A stretch of 52,733 bases of DNA, from positions 1 through 52,733 of the forward strand of contig CAKMJS010000032.1 of assembly GCA_927405585.1 (NCBI GenBank), read 5' to 3'. Shown here one piece after another: positions 27,832 through 37,156 of the stretch (its first letter is position 1; each line of letters opens with the position of its first letter). A program made the position numbers and the translations under genes. A model generated the notes under the pieces. That model was not told where the DNA came from and searched no databases. It saw nothing but the letters and a program-made list of their open reading frames with translations. This stretch comes from an uncultured Desulfosporosinus sp. (GTDB lineage Bacteria; Bacillota; Desulfitobacteriia; Desulfitobacteriales; Desulfitobacteriaceae).

Positions 27832-28536
27832 ATGTTTATTATCATGAAGAAGTTTAAACTGGGTTTATTATTGGTGACGATCGTTATGATACTAGCGACC
27901 ATAGGATGTGGTGCAAAGGCTCCCAACACTCCAAGTTCAGAACCGCCAAAAAAAGATGATACTCAAACTCAACCACAAAGTACCGTGGATACACCAACGG
28001 ACAAAAATAACCCCATTGTCACAATTACCATGGAGAGTGGGGAACAGATAAAAGTTGAGCTTTACCCTAAGGTAGCTCCGAATACGGTGAAAAGCTTTAT
28101 TTCATTGGCGAATAAGGGCTTTTACAACGGCGTAATCTTTCATCGAGTGATTCCCGGATTTATGATTCAGGGAGGAGATCCTAAAGGTAACGGCACTGGA
28201 GGACCGGACTATAGCATAAAGGGAGAATTTACGAATAACGGTTTTGTCAATGAGCTGAAACATGAACGTGGCGTAATTTCGATGGGCAGAACCTCACAAA
28301 GCATGGATTCAGCAGGTTCCCAATTCTTCATTGTGGTCAAGAATTCGCCTTTCCTGGACAAGGACTATGCTTCCTTTGGTAAAGTCATTAGCGGCATGGA
28401 GGCTGTCGATAAAATTGTTAATTCTCCGAGCGGTCAAAAGGGAAAGGATAAACCTAACCAAGACCAGGTTATGAAAAGCGTAACCGTCGACACCTTCGGC
28501 GTGAACTATGGCGAGCCGGAGGTGACTAAGAAGTAA
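27832..28536 (+). CDS. Lipoprotein peptidyl-prolyl cis-trans isomerase (cyclophilin type)
   Basis: About 234 residues. A lysine-rich start and hydrophobic stretch end in a lipobox-like ATIGC, followed by a Pro/Ser/Thr-rich linker. The cyclophilin domain follows, with FHRVIPGFMIQGGDP, GRTSQSMDSAGSQFFIV and FGKVISGMEAVDKI. It catalyses proline isomerisation of proteins folding outside the membrane. The ATG at 27832 is 11 bases after GGAGG; an ATG at 27844 (MKKFKLG) is a second candidate. Its stop codon overlaps the start of the aminotransferase by one base. Confidence 0.9.
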   Translation: MFIIMKKFKLGLLLVTIVMILATIGCGAKAPNTPSSEPPKKDDTQTQPQSTVDTPTDKNNPIVTITMESGEQIKVELYPKVAPNTVKSFISLANKGFYNGVIFHRVIPGFMIQGGDPKGNGTGGPDYSIKGEFTNNGFVNELKHERGVISMGRTSQSMDSAGSQFFIVVKNSPFLDKDYASFGKVISGMEAVDKIVNSPSGQKGKDKPNQDQVMKSVTVDTFGVNYGEPEVTKK

Positions 28537-29708
28537 TGCACAGACCATCAAAACGCCTGGACAGTTTAGGGGCGTCTGTCTTTAGTGAAATGGACAATTT
28601 GAGACGGGAATTAGAAAAAGCGGGAAACCAATTAATTAATCTGAGCATTGGCAGTCCAGACCGAGCACCAGCCTTAGAAATTCGGAAGATTCTTAGTGGA
28701 GCGGCTCTGGAGGAATCTCAATATGGCTATACCCTGACTCGCGGAACGGCGAAATTTCGAAGCGTTTGTGCTGAGTGGTATCTTAATCGATTTGGGGTGA
28801 CCCTAGATCCTGAAACGGAGGTATTGCCTCTGATGGGCTCTCAGGATGGATTGGCCCATATTTTCCTAGCGTACATTGATCCTGGTGATTTAGCACTGAT
28901 TCCGGACCCAGGCTATCCAATTTATACTGCCGGCTTAATGCTAGCGGGTGGAGAGAAGGTCGCCATGCCGCTGTTGAAGGAGAACGGATTTTTACCGGAC
29001 CTGCGGCAAATTGATCCGAATCTAGCTCGCAAGGCAAAACTGATGTTCTTGAACTATCCGAATAACCCTACGGCAGCTGTGGCGAGTCTTTCGTTTTTTG
29101 AGGACGTTGTTGAGTTTGCTAAGAAGTATGAGCTGCTCATCTGTCATGATGCAGCATACTCTGAACTAGCCTTTGAGGGATATAAACCGGTCAGTTTCTT
29201 AGAAGCGCGGGGGGCAAAAGAGGTGGGAATTGAATTCCATTCTGTCTCCAAGACGTATAATTTGGCGGGAGCGCGCTTAGGGTTTGTCGTCGGTAATGCT
29301 GATGTCATTCGAAATCTCTCGCAACTTAAAGCAAATATCGATTATGGAGTATTCCGTCCGGTATTGACCGCTGGAGCTTATGCGCTCAGCTCTGCCCAAG
29401 ACTCGATTGCAGAAAATAAGCTCGCATACGAGAGGCGTCGAGATCTCTTAATCAAAGGGTGTGCTGACGCTGGCTGGAACATGCCAATCCCACAGGGTTC
29501 TATGTTCATCTGGGCACCTATACCGACCGGACAGGATTCGGTAACCTTTGCGATTGAGCTGGCTCGTGATGCTGGCGTGATCGTAGTACCAGGGCTGGGT
29601 TTCGGGGATCACGGTGAAGGGTATGTGCGAATAGCTATGGTTCAAGAGGAAAGTGTTCTTCAGGAAGCTGTTCGGAGGATTCAGGGATTTTTAGGGAGAA
29701 AAATTTAG
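28536..29708 (+). CDS. Class I/II PLP-dependent aminotransferase (DapL-like)
   Basis: A 390-residue fold-type I aminotransferase. The PLP lysine lies in SVSKTYNLAGARLGF; NYPNNPTA supplies the conserved Asn, DAAYSEL the Asp and Tyr, and a C-terminal YVRIAM block the Arg. LL-diaminopimelate aminotransferases of clostridia look like this in length and motifs, but so do alanine/aspartate-type enzymes, so I give no symbol. It overlaps the cyclophilin gene by one base, so the two are translated together, although their functions look unrelated. Confidence 0.88.
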   Translation: MHRPSKRLDSLGASVFSEMDNLRRELEKAGNQLINLSIGSPDRAPALEIRKILSGAALEESQYGYTLTRGTAKFRSVCAEWYLNRFGVTLDPETEVLPLMGSQDGLAHIFLAYIDPGDLALIPDPGYPIYTAGLMLAGGEKVAMPLLKENGFLPDLRQIDPNLARKAKLMFLNYPNNPTAAVASLSFFEDVVEFAKKYELLICHDAAYSELAFEGYKPVSFLEARGAKEVGIEFHSVSKTYNLAGARLGFVVGNADVIRNLSQLKANIDYGVFRPVLTAGAYALSSAQDSIAENKLAYERRRDLLIKGCADAGWNMPIPQGSMFIWAPIPTGQDSVTFAIELARDAGVIVVPGLGFGDHGEGYVRIAMVQEESVLQEAVRRIQGFLGRKI

Positions 29709-29738
29709 GATGATTACGAAAGCGCGAAGTTAGAACTA

Positions 29739-29789
29739 AAAGGCAAGAGTCTGGAAAGATCAGATTTCTTGCCTTTCAATTTTGTTTTT
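29739..29789 (+). terminator. Rho-independent terminator after the aminotransferase gene
   Basis: AAAGGCAAGA (29739-29748) pairs with TCTTGCCTTT (29767-29776), and a T-rich run follows. Just before it, AAGCGCGAAGTTAGAAC matches the start of the 7-bp array at 2427 at all but one position, possibly a relic unit of that repeat. Confidence 0.85.
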
Positions 29790-29902
29790 ATATATCCACT
29801 TTGCTTTTGGAGCAATTTTCTTATTTACTAGGACGACTACCTGGTTTATGATTGAGGCTGTGATCTTATAAGAGTCAGATGAAGTAATGAAGGGGCGATC
29901 CT

Positions 29903-30826
29903 ATGTCAAGAGTGTTACGGCAAGAGATTGAACACCCGAGGTTTGGACCTTGCATTCAATTGACCAATCGCGATGTTGAGCTATTAGTGCCGAGAAATTT
30001 CGGACCGAGGATTTTGTACTACGGTTTATGTGGCGGTGCTAATGAGCTTTGCGACAATGCACCGAGGCAAGCAAAGGTTGGAGAAGAGATCTGGCAGATG
30101 GTAGGAGGGCATCGTTTTTGGCACAGTCCTGAAGCCTTTCCTCGTACATACATGCCCGACAACGAGTCCGTTCAAATTACCTTGCTTGAGAATGGTTTAC
30201 TCGTTACTCAGAAAGAAGAAAGATGGGTGCAGGTTGAGAAGGAATTAGAGATAACTTTGGCCCAATCCGGAGGTCAGGTTAGAATCATTCATAAGCTAAC
30301 TAATAAAAATGCCTGGGACATTAACTTGGCATCATGGGGAATTACCTTATTAGAACAAGGGGGAGAAGCATGGATCCCACTACCTAAAAGGGATACAGGA
30401 TATCTTAGCAACTGCCATCTCTCTTTGTGGCCTTATTCGAAAATGGATGATAAAAGGCTCAAGTGGGGGGACCGTTATATACGGGTGCAGCAGGATCCTA
30501 GGATAGAAGCGCCTTGTAAATTGGGACTTAATAATGAAGCGGGCTGGGCTGCTTATTTCAATCGAGGGAATATGTTTGTAAAAGGGTTTAATTATCTCCA
30601 TGATAAAACGTATCCCGATGGGGGATGCTCGTATGAGACCTATTTAAATGATTTCATGTTAGAAATGGAGTCGCTGTCCCCCATGACGACTGTTAAGGTT
30701 GGTGAAACCCATTCTCATACCGAATATTGGGATCTTATTCCAGGGGTTGAGGCTCCAAATAATGAGCAGGATATGTATGATCTAGTCCAAAAGAAAGCCT
30801 CAAAAATTTTTTTCCAGACTTCATAA
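29903..30826 (+). CDS. Unknown protein resembling DUF4380/aldose-1-epimerase fold, first of the pentose cluster
   Basis: A 307-residue soluble protein without signal peptide. The pattern (RNFGPRILYYGLCGG at 30-45, GGHRFWHSPE near 70, EMESLSPM and GETHSHTEYWDL near the end) resembles galactose-mutarotase-like and DUF4380 proteins that bind sugars. Catalytic residues cannot be assigned with confidence. The start ATG has AAGGGG upstream. It lies 97 bp before xylose isomerase on the same strand. It may convert anomers of, or act on, the imported sugar; function not known. Confidence 0.65.
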   Translation: MSRVLRQEIEHPRFGPCIQLTNRDVELLVPRNFGPRILYYGLCGGANELCDNAPRQAKVGEEIWQMVGGHRFWHSPEAFPRTYMPDNESVQITLLENGLLVTQKEERWVQVEKELEITLAQSGGQVRIIHKLTNKNAWDINLASWGITLLEQGGEAWIPLPKRDTGYLSNCHLSLWPYSKMDDKRLKWGDRYIRVQQDPRIEAPCKLGLNNEAGWAAYFNRGNMFVKGFNYLHDKTYPDGGCSYETYLNDFMLEMESLSPMTTVKVGETHSHTEYWDLIPGVEAPNNEQDMYDLVQKKASKIFFQTS

Positions 30827-30845
30827 AGGTACTTTATAAAATGGA

Positions 30846-30874
30846 TTGAAAAAGTTTTATTTATATTGTAGAAT
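30846..30874 (+). promoter_or_regulatory. Sigma-A promoter of the xylose isomerase operon
   Basis: TTGAAA (30846-30851), an ideal 17-bp spacer and TAGAAT (30869-30874), 49 bp before the xylA start. It lies between the mutarotase-like gene and xylA, so the operon can be started here. Confidence 0.8.
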
Positions 30875-30922
30875 AGGGGCAAGAGAAAAATCTAAATTAT
30901 TTGAATATAAGGGGTGGAGAGC

Positions 30923-32242
30923 ATGAGTGAAGTATTCATGGGTATTCCAAAGATTTCTTATGAGGGTCGTCAATCAAGGAATCCTTTGGCTTTCAAATAT
31001 TATAATCCAAGCGAAATGATCGGCGATAAGTCAATGGAGGAACATCTTCGTTTTTCAGTCGCTATTTGGCACACATTTACAGGAACTGGTTCGGATCCAT
31101 TCGGCAGTGCTACGATTACTCGTTCGTGGGATAACTATCCAGACCCTATAGATCAAGCAAAAGCCAGAATGACTGCGGCTTTTGAGTTTATTACTAAATT
31201 AGGAATACCATATTTTTGTTTCCATGATCGGGACATTGCGCCAGAAGGGAAGACGTTAGCAGAGAGCCATAAATATTTACAAGAGATTGCAGATTATACG
31301 AAGGGCTTAATGAAAGGGTCCCCGGTTAAAGTCTTATGGGGTACGGCCAATCTTTTTTCTCATCCGCGTTACGTACATGGAGCGGCAACCTCTCCCAATG
31401 CGGATGTCTATGCCCATGCAGCAGCTCAGGTTAAAAAAGCAATGGAAGTAACTCAGCAATTAGGTGGAGAAAATTATGTTTTTTGGGGTGGACGCGAGGG
31501 ATATGAGACTCTCCTCAACACGAACATGGAATTAGAATCAGATAATATGGCCCGTTTTCTGCATATGGCAGTTGATTATGCCCGAGAAATCGGTTTTAAG
31601 GGACAATTGCTGATTGAGCCCAAGCCGAAGGAACCGACCAAACACCAATACGATTTTGATGTGGCTTCAGTCTTAGCATTCCTGCGCAAATATAGTTTAG
31701 ACAAAGATTTTAAAGTGAATATCGAAGCAAACCACGCCACCCTGGCAGGGCATACCTTTAATCATGAATTGCACTTAGCCAGAATTAATGGGGTTTTAGG
31801 AAGTGTGGATGCCAACCAAGGAGATGAACTGCTCGGTTGGGATACAGACCAGTTTCCCACGAATGTTTACACGACAACCTTGGCTATGTATGAAATTTTG
31901 AAAAATGGTGGGTTGCACAGAGGGGGTCTGAATTTTGATGCAAAGGTGAGAAGAGGTTCGTTCAGTGAATTGGACTTATTCCAAGCTCACATTGCCGGAA
32001 TGGATGCTTTTGCTGTAGGCCTAAAAGCGGCCTTTAGTTTACTTGAAACTAGGGAACTGGAGGAAGTGATCGAACTAAGGTATAGCAGTTATTCCTCGGG
32101 AATCGGGAAGGACATCGTTGATGGTAAGGTTGGACTTAGGGCGCTTGAGCAATATGCTCTGGCGGAACCCTTGATTAAGAATACTTCAGGCCAACAAGAA
32201 CGGTTGGAGGCTATTTTAAATCAGTATATTTTGCGAGGGTGA
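30923..32242 (+). CDS. xylA: Xylose isomerase
   Basis: A 439-residue class II xylose isomerase, which converts D-xylose to D-xylulose. The active-site His101 lies in CFHDRD. Metal ligands lie in [41 protein letters not shown] and LNFDAKVRR. The ATG follows GGGGTGGAG; a GTG at 30914 lies inside that ribosome site and is rejected. A ROK repressor, an ABC importer and xylulokinase follow in line, so the core pentose route is present. These enzymes need Mg, Co or Mn. Confidence 0.96.
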   Translation: MSEVFMGIPKISYEGRQSRNPLAFKYYNPSEMIGDKSMEEHLRFSVAIWHTFTGTGSDPFGSATITRSWDNYPDPIDQAKARMTAAFEFITKLGIPYFCFHDRDIAPEGKTLAESHKYLQEIADYTKGLMKGSPVKVLWGTANLFSHPRYVHGAATSPNADVYAHAAAQVKKAMEVTQQLGGENYVFWGGREGYETLLNTNMELESDNMARFLHMAVDYAREIGFKGQLLIEPKPKEPTKHQYDFDVASVLAFLRKYSLDKDFKVNIEANHATLAGHTFNHELHLARINGVLGSVDANQGDELLGWDTDQFPTNVYTTTLAMYEILKNGGLHRGGLNFDAKVRRGSFSELDLFQAHIAGMDAFAVGLKAAFSLLETRELEEVIELRYSSYSSGIGKDIVDGKVGLRALEQYALAEPLIKNTSGQQERLEAILNQYILRG

Positions 32243-32262
32243 TCGTTAGTTTCTAAAAGGAG

Positions 32263-33450
32263 GTGTTTACTTCGCTATTACCAGAGACTATAGGGCAGGA
32301 TACGATCAAGGATTCTAATGCTAAGCGGATTCTTAATTTGCTCTACAAAGAGAGACAATTGACGAAACATGAAATTGCCCAAAGGTTGGGGCTAAGCATC
32401 CCTACTGTGATTAGTAATGCAAACGATTTGATGGCCGAAGGGTTGCTGGAAGAGGCCGGAGTTGGCGATTCTACTGGGGGAAGGAAACCAGTAATTATTA
32501 GCTTTCGACCAGAGGCACGGTTTTCATTTGGCGTCGATATCGCGCCTAATGAGGGCAGGGTGATCATGACAGATCTAGACAGCAAGATTCTGGAAGATGA
32601 ACGATTTCCCATCTTAGAATTGCGTAAGTCGAAGCACATTGCAGAGCAAGTTTCGAGGATCATCGAAGAAATGATTACTCGGCGTGACGTTCCCAGAAAT
32701 AAGATTTTAGGTGTAGGTTTCTCTTTGCCAGGTACAGTCAATGAATTAGAGTTAGTCTTGGAAAATGCTCCTAATTTAGGGATTGCCAATGTAAGCTTTC
32801 GAGGCTTTGCGGAAACACTTGGGTTGCCAATCTTCGTGGAAAATGAGGCTAACGCTGCGGCCTATGGTGAATCAGTCCTTGGTAGGGTGAAGGAAATGAA
32901 TAATCTGGTTTATGTTTCAATTACCAAAGGGATTGGAACGGGTATCGTGATTAAGAATCATCTATATAAGGGCATGAATAAACGGGCTGGAGAATTCGGG
33001 CATATGACGGTTGTTGCTCATGGTAAAGTCTGTAATTGTGGTCGAGAAGGGTGCTGGGAGGTTTATGCTTCGGAAAGAGGGCTTGTAGATAGTTACTTCG
33101 ACCTTACAGCTCAGACTCTTCCGAGTATCGACGAGGTGTTTCGACGCGTGAGGCTGGGTGAATCTGCTGCCTTACTTGCTTTAGAGACTTACCTCGACTT
33201 TCTAGCCATTGGAATTCAAAATATTATTCTTCTTCTTGATCCGGATTATATCGTTTTGGGTGGAAACTTAGCTAAATATCAGGACGACTTTTTTCCGAGT
33301 CTACTTGACAAAGTATTCGTTGTTAATAACTTCTTCCAGAAAGGGGATACGAAAATTCTCTTCTCTAAATTGGAGGATGATGCCTCAATATTGGGGGTTT
33401 CACTGCTCCCGATGCGAACACTTTTTTTTCTCGATGAGAAGGTTGTTTAA
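32263..33450 (+). CDS. ROK-family repressor (XylR type)
   Basis: A 395-residue protein: N-terminal winged helix-turn-helix (LTKHEIAQRLGLSIPTVI, S, then a wing) and a ROK sugar-kinase-like domain, with GRKP, the glycine-rich nucleotide loop near GVDIA, EFGHMTVV and the zinc motif CNCGREGCWE. By family it represses xylose genes and lets go when sugar binds. The only usable start is GTG at 32263, which lies inside the AGGAGGTG ribosome site; an in-frame TAA sits just upstream and no other start codon is near. Initiation is thus unusual, perhaps helped by coupling to xylA, 20 bp upstream. Confidence 0.88.
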   Translation: MFTSLLPETIGQDTIKDSNAKRILNLLYKERQLTKHEIAQRLGLSIPTVISNANDLMAEGLLEEAGVGDSTGGRKPVIISFRPEARFSFGVDIAPNEGRVIMTDLDSKILEDERFPILELRKSKHIAEQVSRIIEEMITRRDVPRNKILGVGFSLPGTVNELELVLENAPNLGIANVSFRGFAETLGLPIFVENEANAAAYGESVLGRVKEMNNLVYVSITKGIGTGIVIKNHLYKGMNKRAGEFGHMTVVAHGKVCNCGREGCWEVYASERGLVDSYFDLTAQTLPSIDEVFRRVRLGESAALLALETYLDFLAIGIQNIILLLDPDYIVLGGNLAKYQDDFFPSLLDKVFVVNNFFQKGDTKILFSKLEDDASILGVSLLPMRTLFFLDEKVV

Positions 33451-33491
33451 AGGAACTTGTGACGAAGAAAAAGGAGCGGAGGTAAACTCAT

Positions 33492-34448
33492 ATGGGTTCA
33501 GAGATTATGAATAAGGCAAAATACAGGTCTCCTTTTAAGATGTTTAAAGAACTTGGCATTTTACTGGCACTTCTAGCACTCTGCGCAGGACTATCAATTG
33601 CCAGTCCGTATTTTCTAGAAGGAACAAACTTGATCAATATTCTTCGCCAGATATCCGTAATCGGGATTTTAGCAGTTGGACAAGCGTTTATTATTATTAG
33701 CGGTGAAATTGATTTGTCAGTTGGTTCGGTGCTCGCTTTAGGCGGGGTCGTGGCTGCTGAGGTTACAGCTAAAGGAGTAGATCCGATTTTAGCTGTCTTA
33801 ATTGCTTTGTTGGTCGGCGGATTGGCTGGATTCACCAATGGGATTTTGGTGACCAAATTCAGAATTAATTCTTTCATTGTAACGCTCGGAATGCTGAGCG
33901 TGGCCAGAGGGATTACCTTGCTTATAACTGGTGGCATGCCAATCAGCTTTAACTCGGTAGCGTCTTTTCTGGGAGGAGGATACATCAGTGTAATACCGGT
34001 CTCCGTCATCATTATGTTCGCTATTGTGATGCTTGGGCATTTCTTTGCCACACGGACAGTGATGGGGCGTAATATTTTTGCTGTGGGTAGTAATAAGAGA
34101 GCCGCAGAGTTGTCGGGAATTAATGTTGTAAAAGTAAAACTTATCAACTTTACGGTTATGGGCATTTTAGCAGCGTTGTCAGGTGTCATTCTAGCGGGTA
34201 ATTTATTGAGTGCATCTCCTTCTTCAGGTAGCGGCTACGAATTAGATGTTATTGCTGCAGTAGTTATTGGAGGCGCAAGTCTGGCTGGTGGGGAAGGTTC
34301 GATCATCGGAGTTCTTATTGGTGCTGCCTTATTGGGAGTTTTACGCAATGGTTTTGTCCTCTTAAATATTTCTGCCTACTGGCAAGTGGTTGCGATTGGA
34401 GTCGTGATTGTGGCTGCCGTCGGTCTTGATCAATTGCGTAAACACTAG
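33492..34448 (+). CDS. RbsC/XylH-type sugar ABC permease
   Basis: A 318-residue permease with about 8-10 membrane helices and the family blocks AFIIISGEIDLSVGSVLALGG and TVMGRNIFAVGSNKRAAELSGI, and the C-terminal VIGGASLAGGEGSIIG. It forms the channel of a CUT2-class sugar importer together with the next two genes. GGAGGT lies nine bases ahead of the ATG. It is 41 bp after the ROK gene, in one run with ATPase and binding protein. Confidence 0.93.
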   Translation: MGSEIMNKAKYRSPFKMFKELGILLALLALCAGLSIASPYFLEGTNLINILRQISVIGILAVGQAFIIISGEIDLSVGSVLALGGVVAAEVTAKGVDPILAVLIALLVGGLAGFTNGILVTKFRINSFIVTLGMLSVARGITLLITGGMPISFNSVASFLGGGYISVIPVSVIIMFAIVMLGHFFATRTVMGRNIFAVGSNKRAAELSGINVVKVKLINFTVMGILAALSGVILAGNLLSASPSSGSGYELDVIAAVVIGGASLAGGEGSIIGVLIGAALLGVLRNGFVLLNISAYWQVVAIGVVIVAAVGLDQLRKH

Positions 34449-34466
34449 AGAAAGGATTGAACAGCA

Positions 34467-35975
34467 ATGGCAGAGGGTACTATTGATGCCAGATTGGACC
34501 TGCAAGGTATCTCGAAATCGTTTTCTAACGTTCAAGTTCTAAATAAAATAACTTTTAAATGCCTACATGGAGAAGTTCATGCTTTAGTCGGGGAAAATGG
34601 GGCAGGAAAATCCACTCTTATGAAAATTATATCCGGAGTATATCGTCTGGATGAGGGGAAACTAATGATGGACGGGGAGGACAGACTTTTTAACTCCCCT
34701 CGTGAAGCGCAGGCCGCTGGGATTGCAATGATTCACCAGGAGCTTTCTCTGGCACAAGGGATCAGCGTCATGGAAAACATTTTCATGGGCCACTTAACAA
34801 ACCATCCTTTGGGACTTATCAATTATAAAGATCTTGCCTCACGAACGCTGAAGTTATTGGCTGAGGTCGGCCTAAAAGGGGTTCGCCCGGAAGATATAGT
34901 AAGTGATTTAAGCGTCTCCCAAAAGCAACTCGTGGAAATCGCCAAGGCATTATCCCTAGATGCTAAAGTTATCATTATGGATGAACCCACCTCTTCATTG
35001 TCGATGATTGAGACTGAAAATCTGCTAAGTATGGTTCAAAAGTTGAAACAACAAGGTATCAGTATTATTTATATTTCTCATCGTTTAGAAGAAGTCTTTC
35101 AAATCTCTGATCGGATTACGGTTTTGAGAGATGGAATTTCGGTGGGAACCTGGCGCCCGGAGGAAGTGACCCCTGCGAAGATTGTCGCGTTGATGGTTGG
35201 ACGCGAGGCAAGCGAAACCCTTCCCGTCTTCCACGAATGTCAAAAAGACTTGCTGTTAGAAATTAACGATCTTTCTAGGCCAGGCAAATTTGCTAATATA
35301 AATCTTTCCTTATGTAAAGGAGAAATTTTAGGTATTTCTGGATTGGTGGGAGCAGGTCGCAGCGATTTGGCGTTGGCGATCTTTGGTGTGGAATCTAAAG
35401 TTCAGGGCTCAATCAAGGTCCAAGGGCGTTTGATTACCATAAAGTCACCGGCAGATGCTATTAAAGCCGGAATTGCTCTGGTCCCGGAAGACCGTAAATT
35501 ACAGTCGCTATTTTTAGGGATGACTGTCGGTGAGAATATTGTAATAGCTGAGACAGAAAAGAATCATTCGTTTGCAACGATCGACCGGAAAAAGGAGTTG
35601 GCAGTTTCTAACGGATTTATCGAGAAATTGAAAATAAGAACTCAGTCGTCCCAACAAAAAATTGAGTATTTAAGTGGTGGGAATCAACAAAAAGCTGTTT
35701 TAGCTAAGTGGCTGCTTTGTAACCCACAAATTCTTATCTTAGATGAGCCTACTCGAGGAATTGACGTGGGAGCTAAAGAAGAAATATACCTCTTGATTCA
35801 AGATTTAGCCAAACAAGGGGTAGGCGTCATTTTGATTTCTTCTGAATTACCCGAAGTTTTAAGGTTAAGCCACCGGATTCTCGTAATGCGAGAAGGGCGG
35901 ATGGCTGGAGAATTAGAGAGGAGTGATGCAACGCCAGAAAAAGTGATGCTACTGGCTACGGGTCAGAACGAGTGA
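34467..35975 (+). CDS. RbsA/XylG-type sugar ABC ATPase (two cassettes)
   Basis: A 502-residue tandem ATPase. Cassette 1 has GENGAGKST, signature LSVSQKQLVEIAKAL and IIMDEPTSSL. Cassette 2 has the usual degenerate P-loop GLVGAGRSD, signature LSGGNQQKAVLAKWL and LILDEPTRGID. This split is normal for CUT2 importers, where only the first site is fully active. It follows the permease by 18 bp. Confidence 0.94.
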   Translation: MAEGTIDARLDLQGISKSFSNVQVLNKITFKCLHGEVHALVGENGAGKSTLMKIISGVYRLDEGKLMMDGEDRLFNSPREAQAAGIAMIHQELSLAQGISVMENIFMGHLTNHPLGLINYKDLASRTLKLLAEVGLKGVRPEDIVSDLSVSQKQLVEIAKALSLDAKVIIMDEPTSSLSMIETENLLSMVQKLKQQGISIIYISHRLEEVFQISDRITVLRDGISVGTWRPEEVTPAKIVALMVGREASETLPVFHECQKDLLLEINDLSRPGKFANINLSLCKGEILGISGLVGAGRSDLALAIFGVESKVQGSIKVQGRLITIKSPADAIKAGIALVPEDRKLQSLFLGMTVGENIVIAETEKNHSFATIDRKKELAVSNGFIEKLKIRTQSSQQKIEYLSGGNQQKAVLAKWLLCNPQILILDEPTRGIDVGAKEEIYLLIQDLAKQGVGVILISSELPEVLRLSHRILVMREGRMAGELERSDATPEKVMLLATGQNE

Positions 35976-36021
35976 AATCCGAACGTAAGAAGAGAATTTA
36001 TGAAAGAAGGGGAAATGGATA

Positions 36022-37059
36022 ATGACTAGAAAGAATTTATCGTTGATTTTCGTAATCCTTATGATTGGTACCCTAATATTAGGAGGGTGTGGTCAAAAAG
36101 CTCCTCAGCCAACTGCACCTCAAACCCAAACACCACCGACTGTAGAATTACCACAAGGCGGGCATGTTAAAGCAGTAGCTCAAATGCCAACTAAGCCTTT
36201 AAGACTTGCCTTTTTAAGCTTCCAAAACAATCCATTTTGGTATCCAGTTCGTGATGGTGCGACTGCAGCTAAGGAGTATTTGAAAAACTATAATACGACG
36301 GTTGATTATATTGTAATGGGTGATGATTTAACTGCCGAAAAAGTTGTCAGTGCTATGGAAACAGCAATTGCTAAAAAGTACGATGGAATCGTGCTTGTGC
36401 CTATTTTTGACGGAACTGAAACCATAATCAATAAGGCTGTCGATGCTGGAATTCCAGTATTTAATATTATTGCTCAAGGATCTAAACCTTCGAAAGCGAT
36501 TTCTTTCATGGGGCAAGATGCTACTGCAGCTGGTAAAGTTGCAGGGGAGTGGATAGAAAAATTAACCGGTGGTGAAGGTAAGTATGGGATTATCACTGGA
36601 GTTTTAGGCGCAACACAACATGAATTGCGTAAAAACGGTGCTGTCGATTATCTCAAAAAAGCTCCAAACCTTAAATTGGTAGGAGTCTATGAAAACAAAG
36701 ACAAAGCAGAGACTGCGTACAGCCTAACCAAAGATATGCTTACTGCCCACCCTGATCTTAAAGTGGTTTATGTAACTGCTGGAGGCCCATTCGGAGCAGC
36801 TAAGGCCATTAAAGATCTAGGGAAAACAGCACAAGTTAAGGTTGTTTGCTATGACTGGATTCCTGAGAATGTAGAGTATGTTCGCTCTGGGGAAATTGCA
36901 GCAGCTGTCAGCCAAGATCCATTCGGTCAAGGCTTTGATTCTCTCGTATCGTTATACAACAATGTTGTAGGCAAGCAGACTCCGGATAAAGTAATTCCTG
37001 TATTGAATGATGTGCTTACTCCAGAAAACGTAGATAAACTACTCGGACCTAAGAAGTAA
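36022..37059 (+). CDS. RbsB/XylF-type sugar-binding lipoprotein
   Basis: A 345-residue lipoprotein. The signal peptide ends in LILGGC (lipid Cys23), followed by a Pro/Thr/Gln-rich linker and a type 1 periplasmic-binding fold (FLSFQNNPFWYPVRDGA, DGIVLVP, GQDATAAGKVAGEWI, SQDPFGQGFD). It catches the sugar outside the cell and hands it to the permease. By context the ligand is a pentose or modified pentose; the binding residues do not let me name it. Gene order permease-ATPase-binding protein is less common than the reverse. Confidence 0.92.
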   Translation: MTRKNLSLIFVILMIGTLILGGCGQKAPQPTAPQTQTPPTVELPQGGHVKAVAQMPTKPLRLAFLSFQNNPFWYPVRDGATAAKEYLKNYNTTVDYIVMGDDLTAEKVVSAMETAIAKKYDGIVLVPIFDGTETIINKAVDAGIPVFNIIAQGSKPSKAISFMGQDATAAGKVAGEWIEKLTGGEGKYGIITGVLGATQHELRKNGAVDYLKKAPNLKLVGVYENKDKAETAYSLTKDMLTAHPDLKVVYVTAGGPFGAAKAIKDLGKTAQVKVVCYDWIPENVEYVRSGEIAAAVSQDPFGQGFDSLVSLYNNVVGKQTPDKVIPVLNDVLTPENVDKLLGPKK

Positions 37060-37078
37060 ACTACTCGGACCTACGAAG
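37035..37078 (+). repeat. 22-bp tandem duplication across the stop of the binding-protein gene
   Basis: 37035-37056 and 37057-37078 are identical except for one base. The stop codon falls at the junction, so the copy lies outside the protein. Confidence 0.9.
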
Positions 37079-37094
37079 GAACTACTGGGAGATG

Positions 37095-37125
37095 GGTGCT
37101 GCTTCATATAAAAGGTTGCAGCACC
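37095..37125 (+). terminator. Hairpin between importer and methyltransferase genes
   Basis: GGTGCTGC (37095-37102) pairs with GCAGCACC (37118-37125); there is no T run. Such hairpins behind binding-protein genes usually protect the upstream mRNA and lower expression downstream. Confidence 0.6.
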
Positions 37126-37156
37126 TACCCAACACTAGAACGAGGGGTGAATATAA

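Noticed and set aside
33488-34189. 233-codon minus-strand frame opposite the sugar permease
   Set aside because: Shadow of hydrophobic codons; no start signals.
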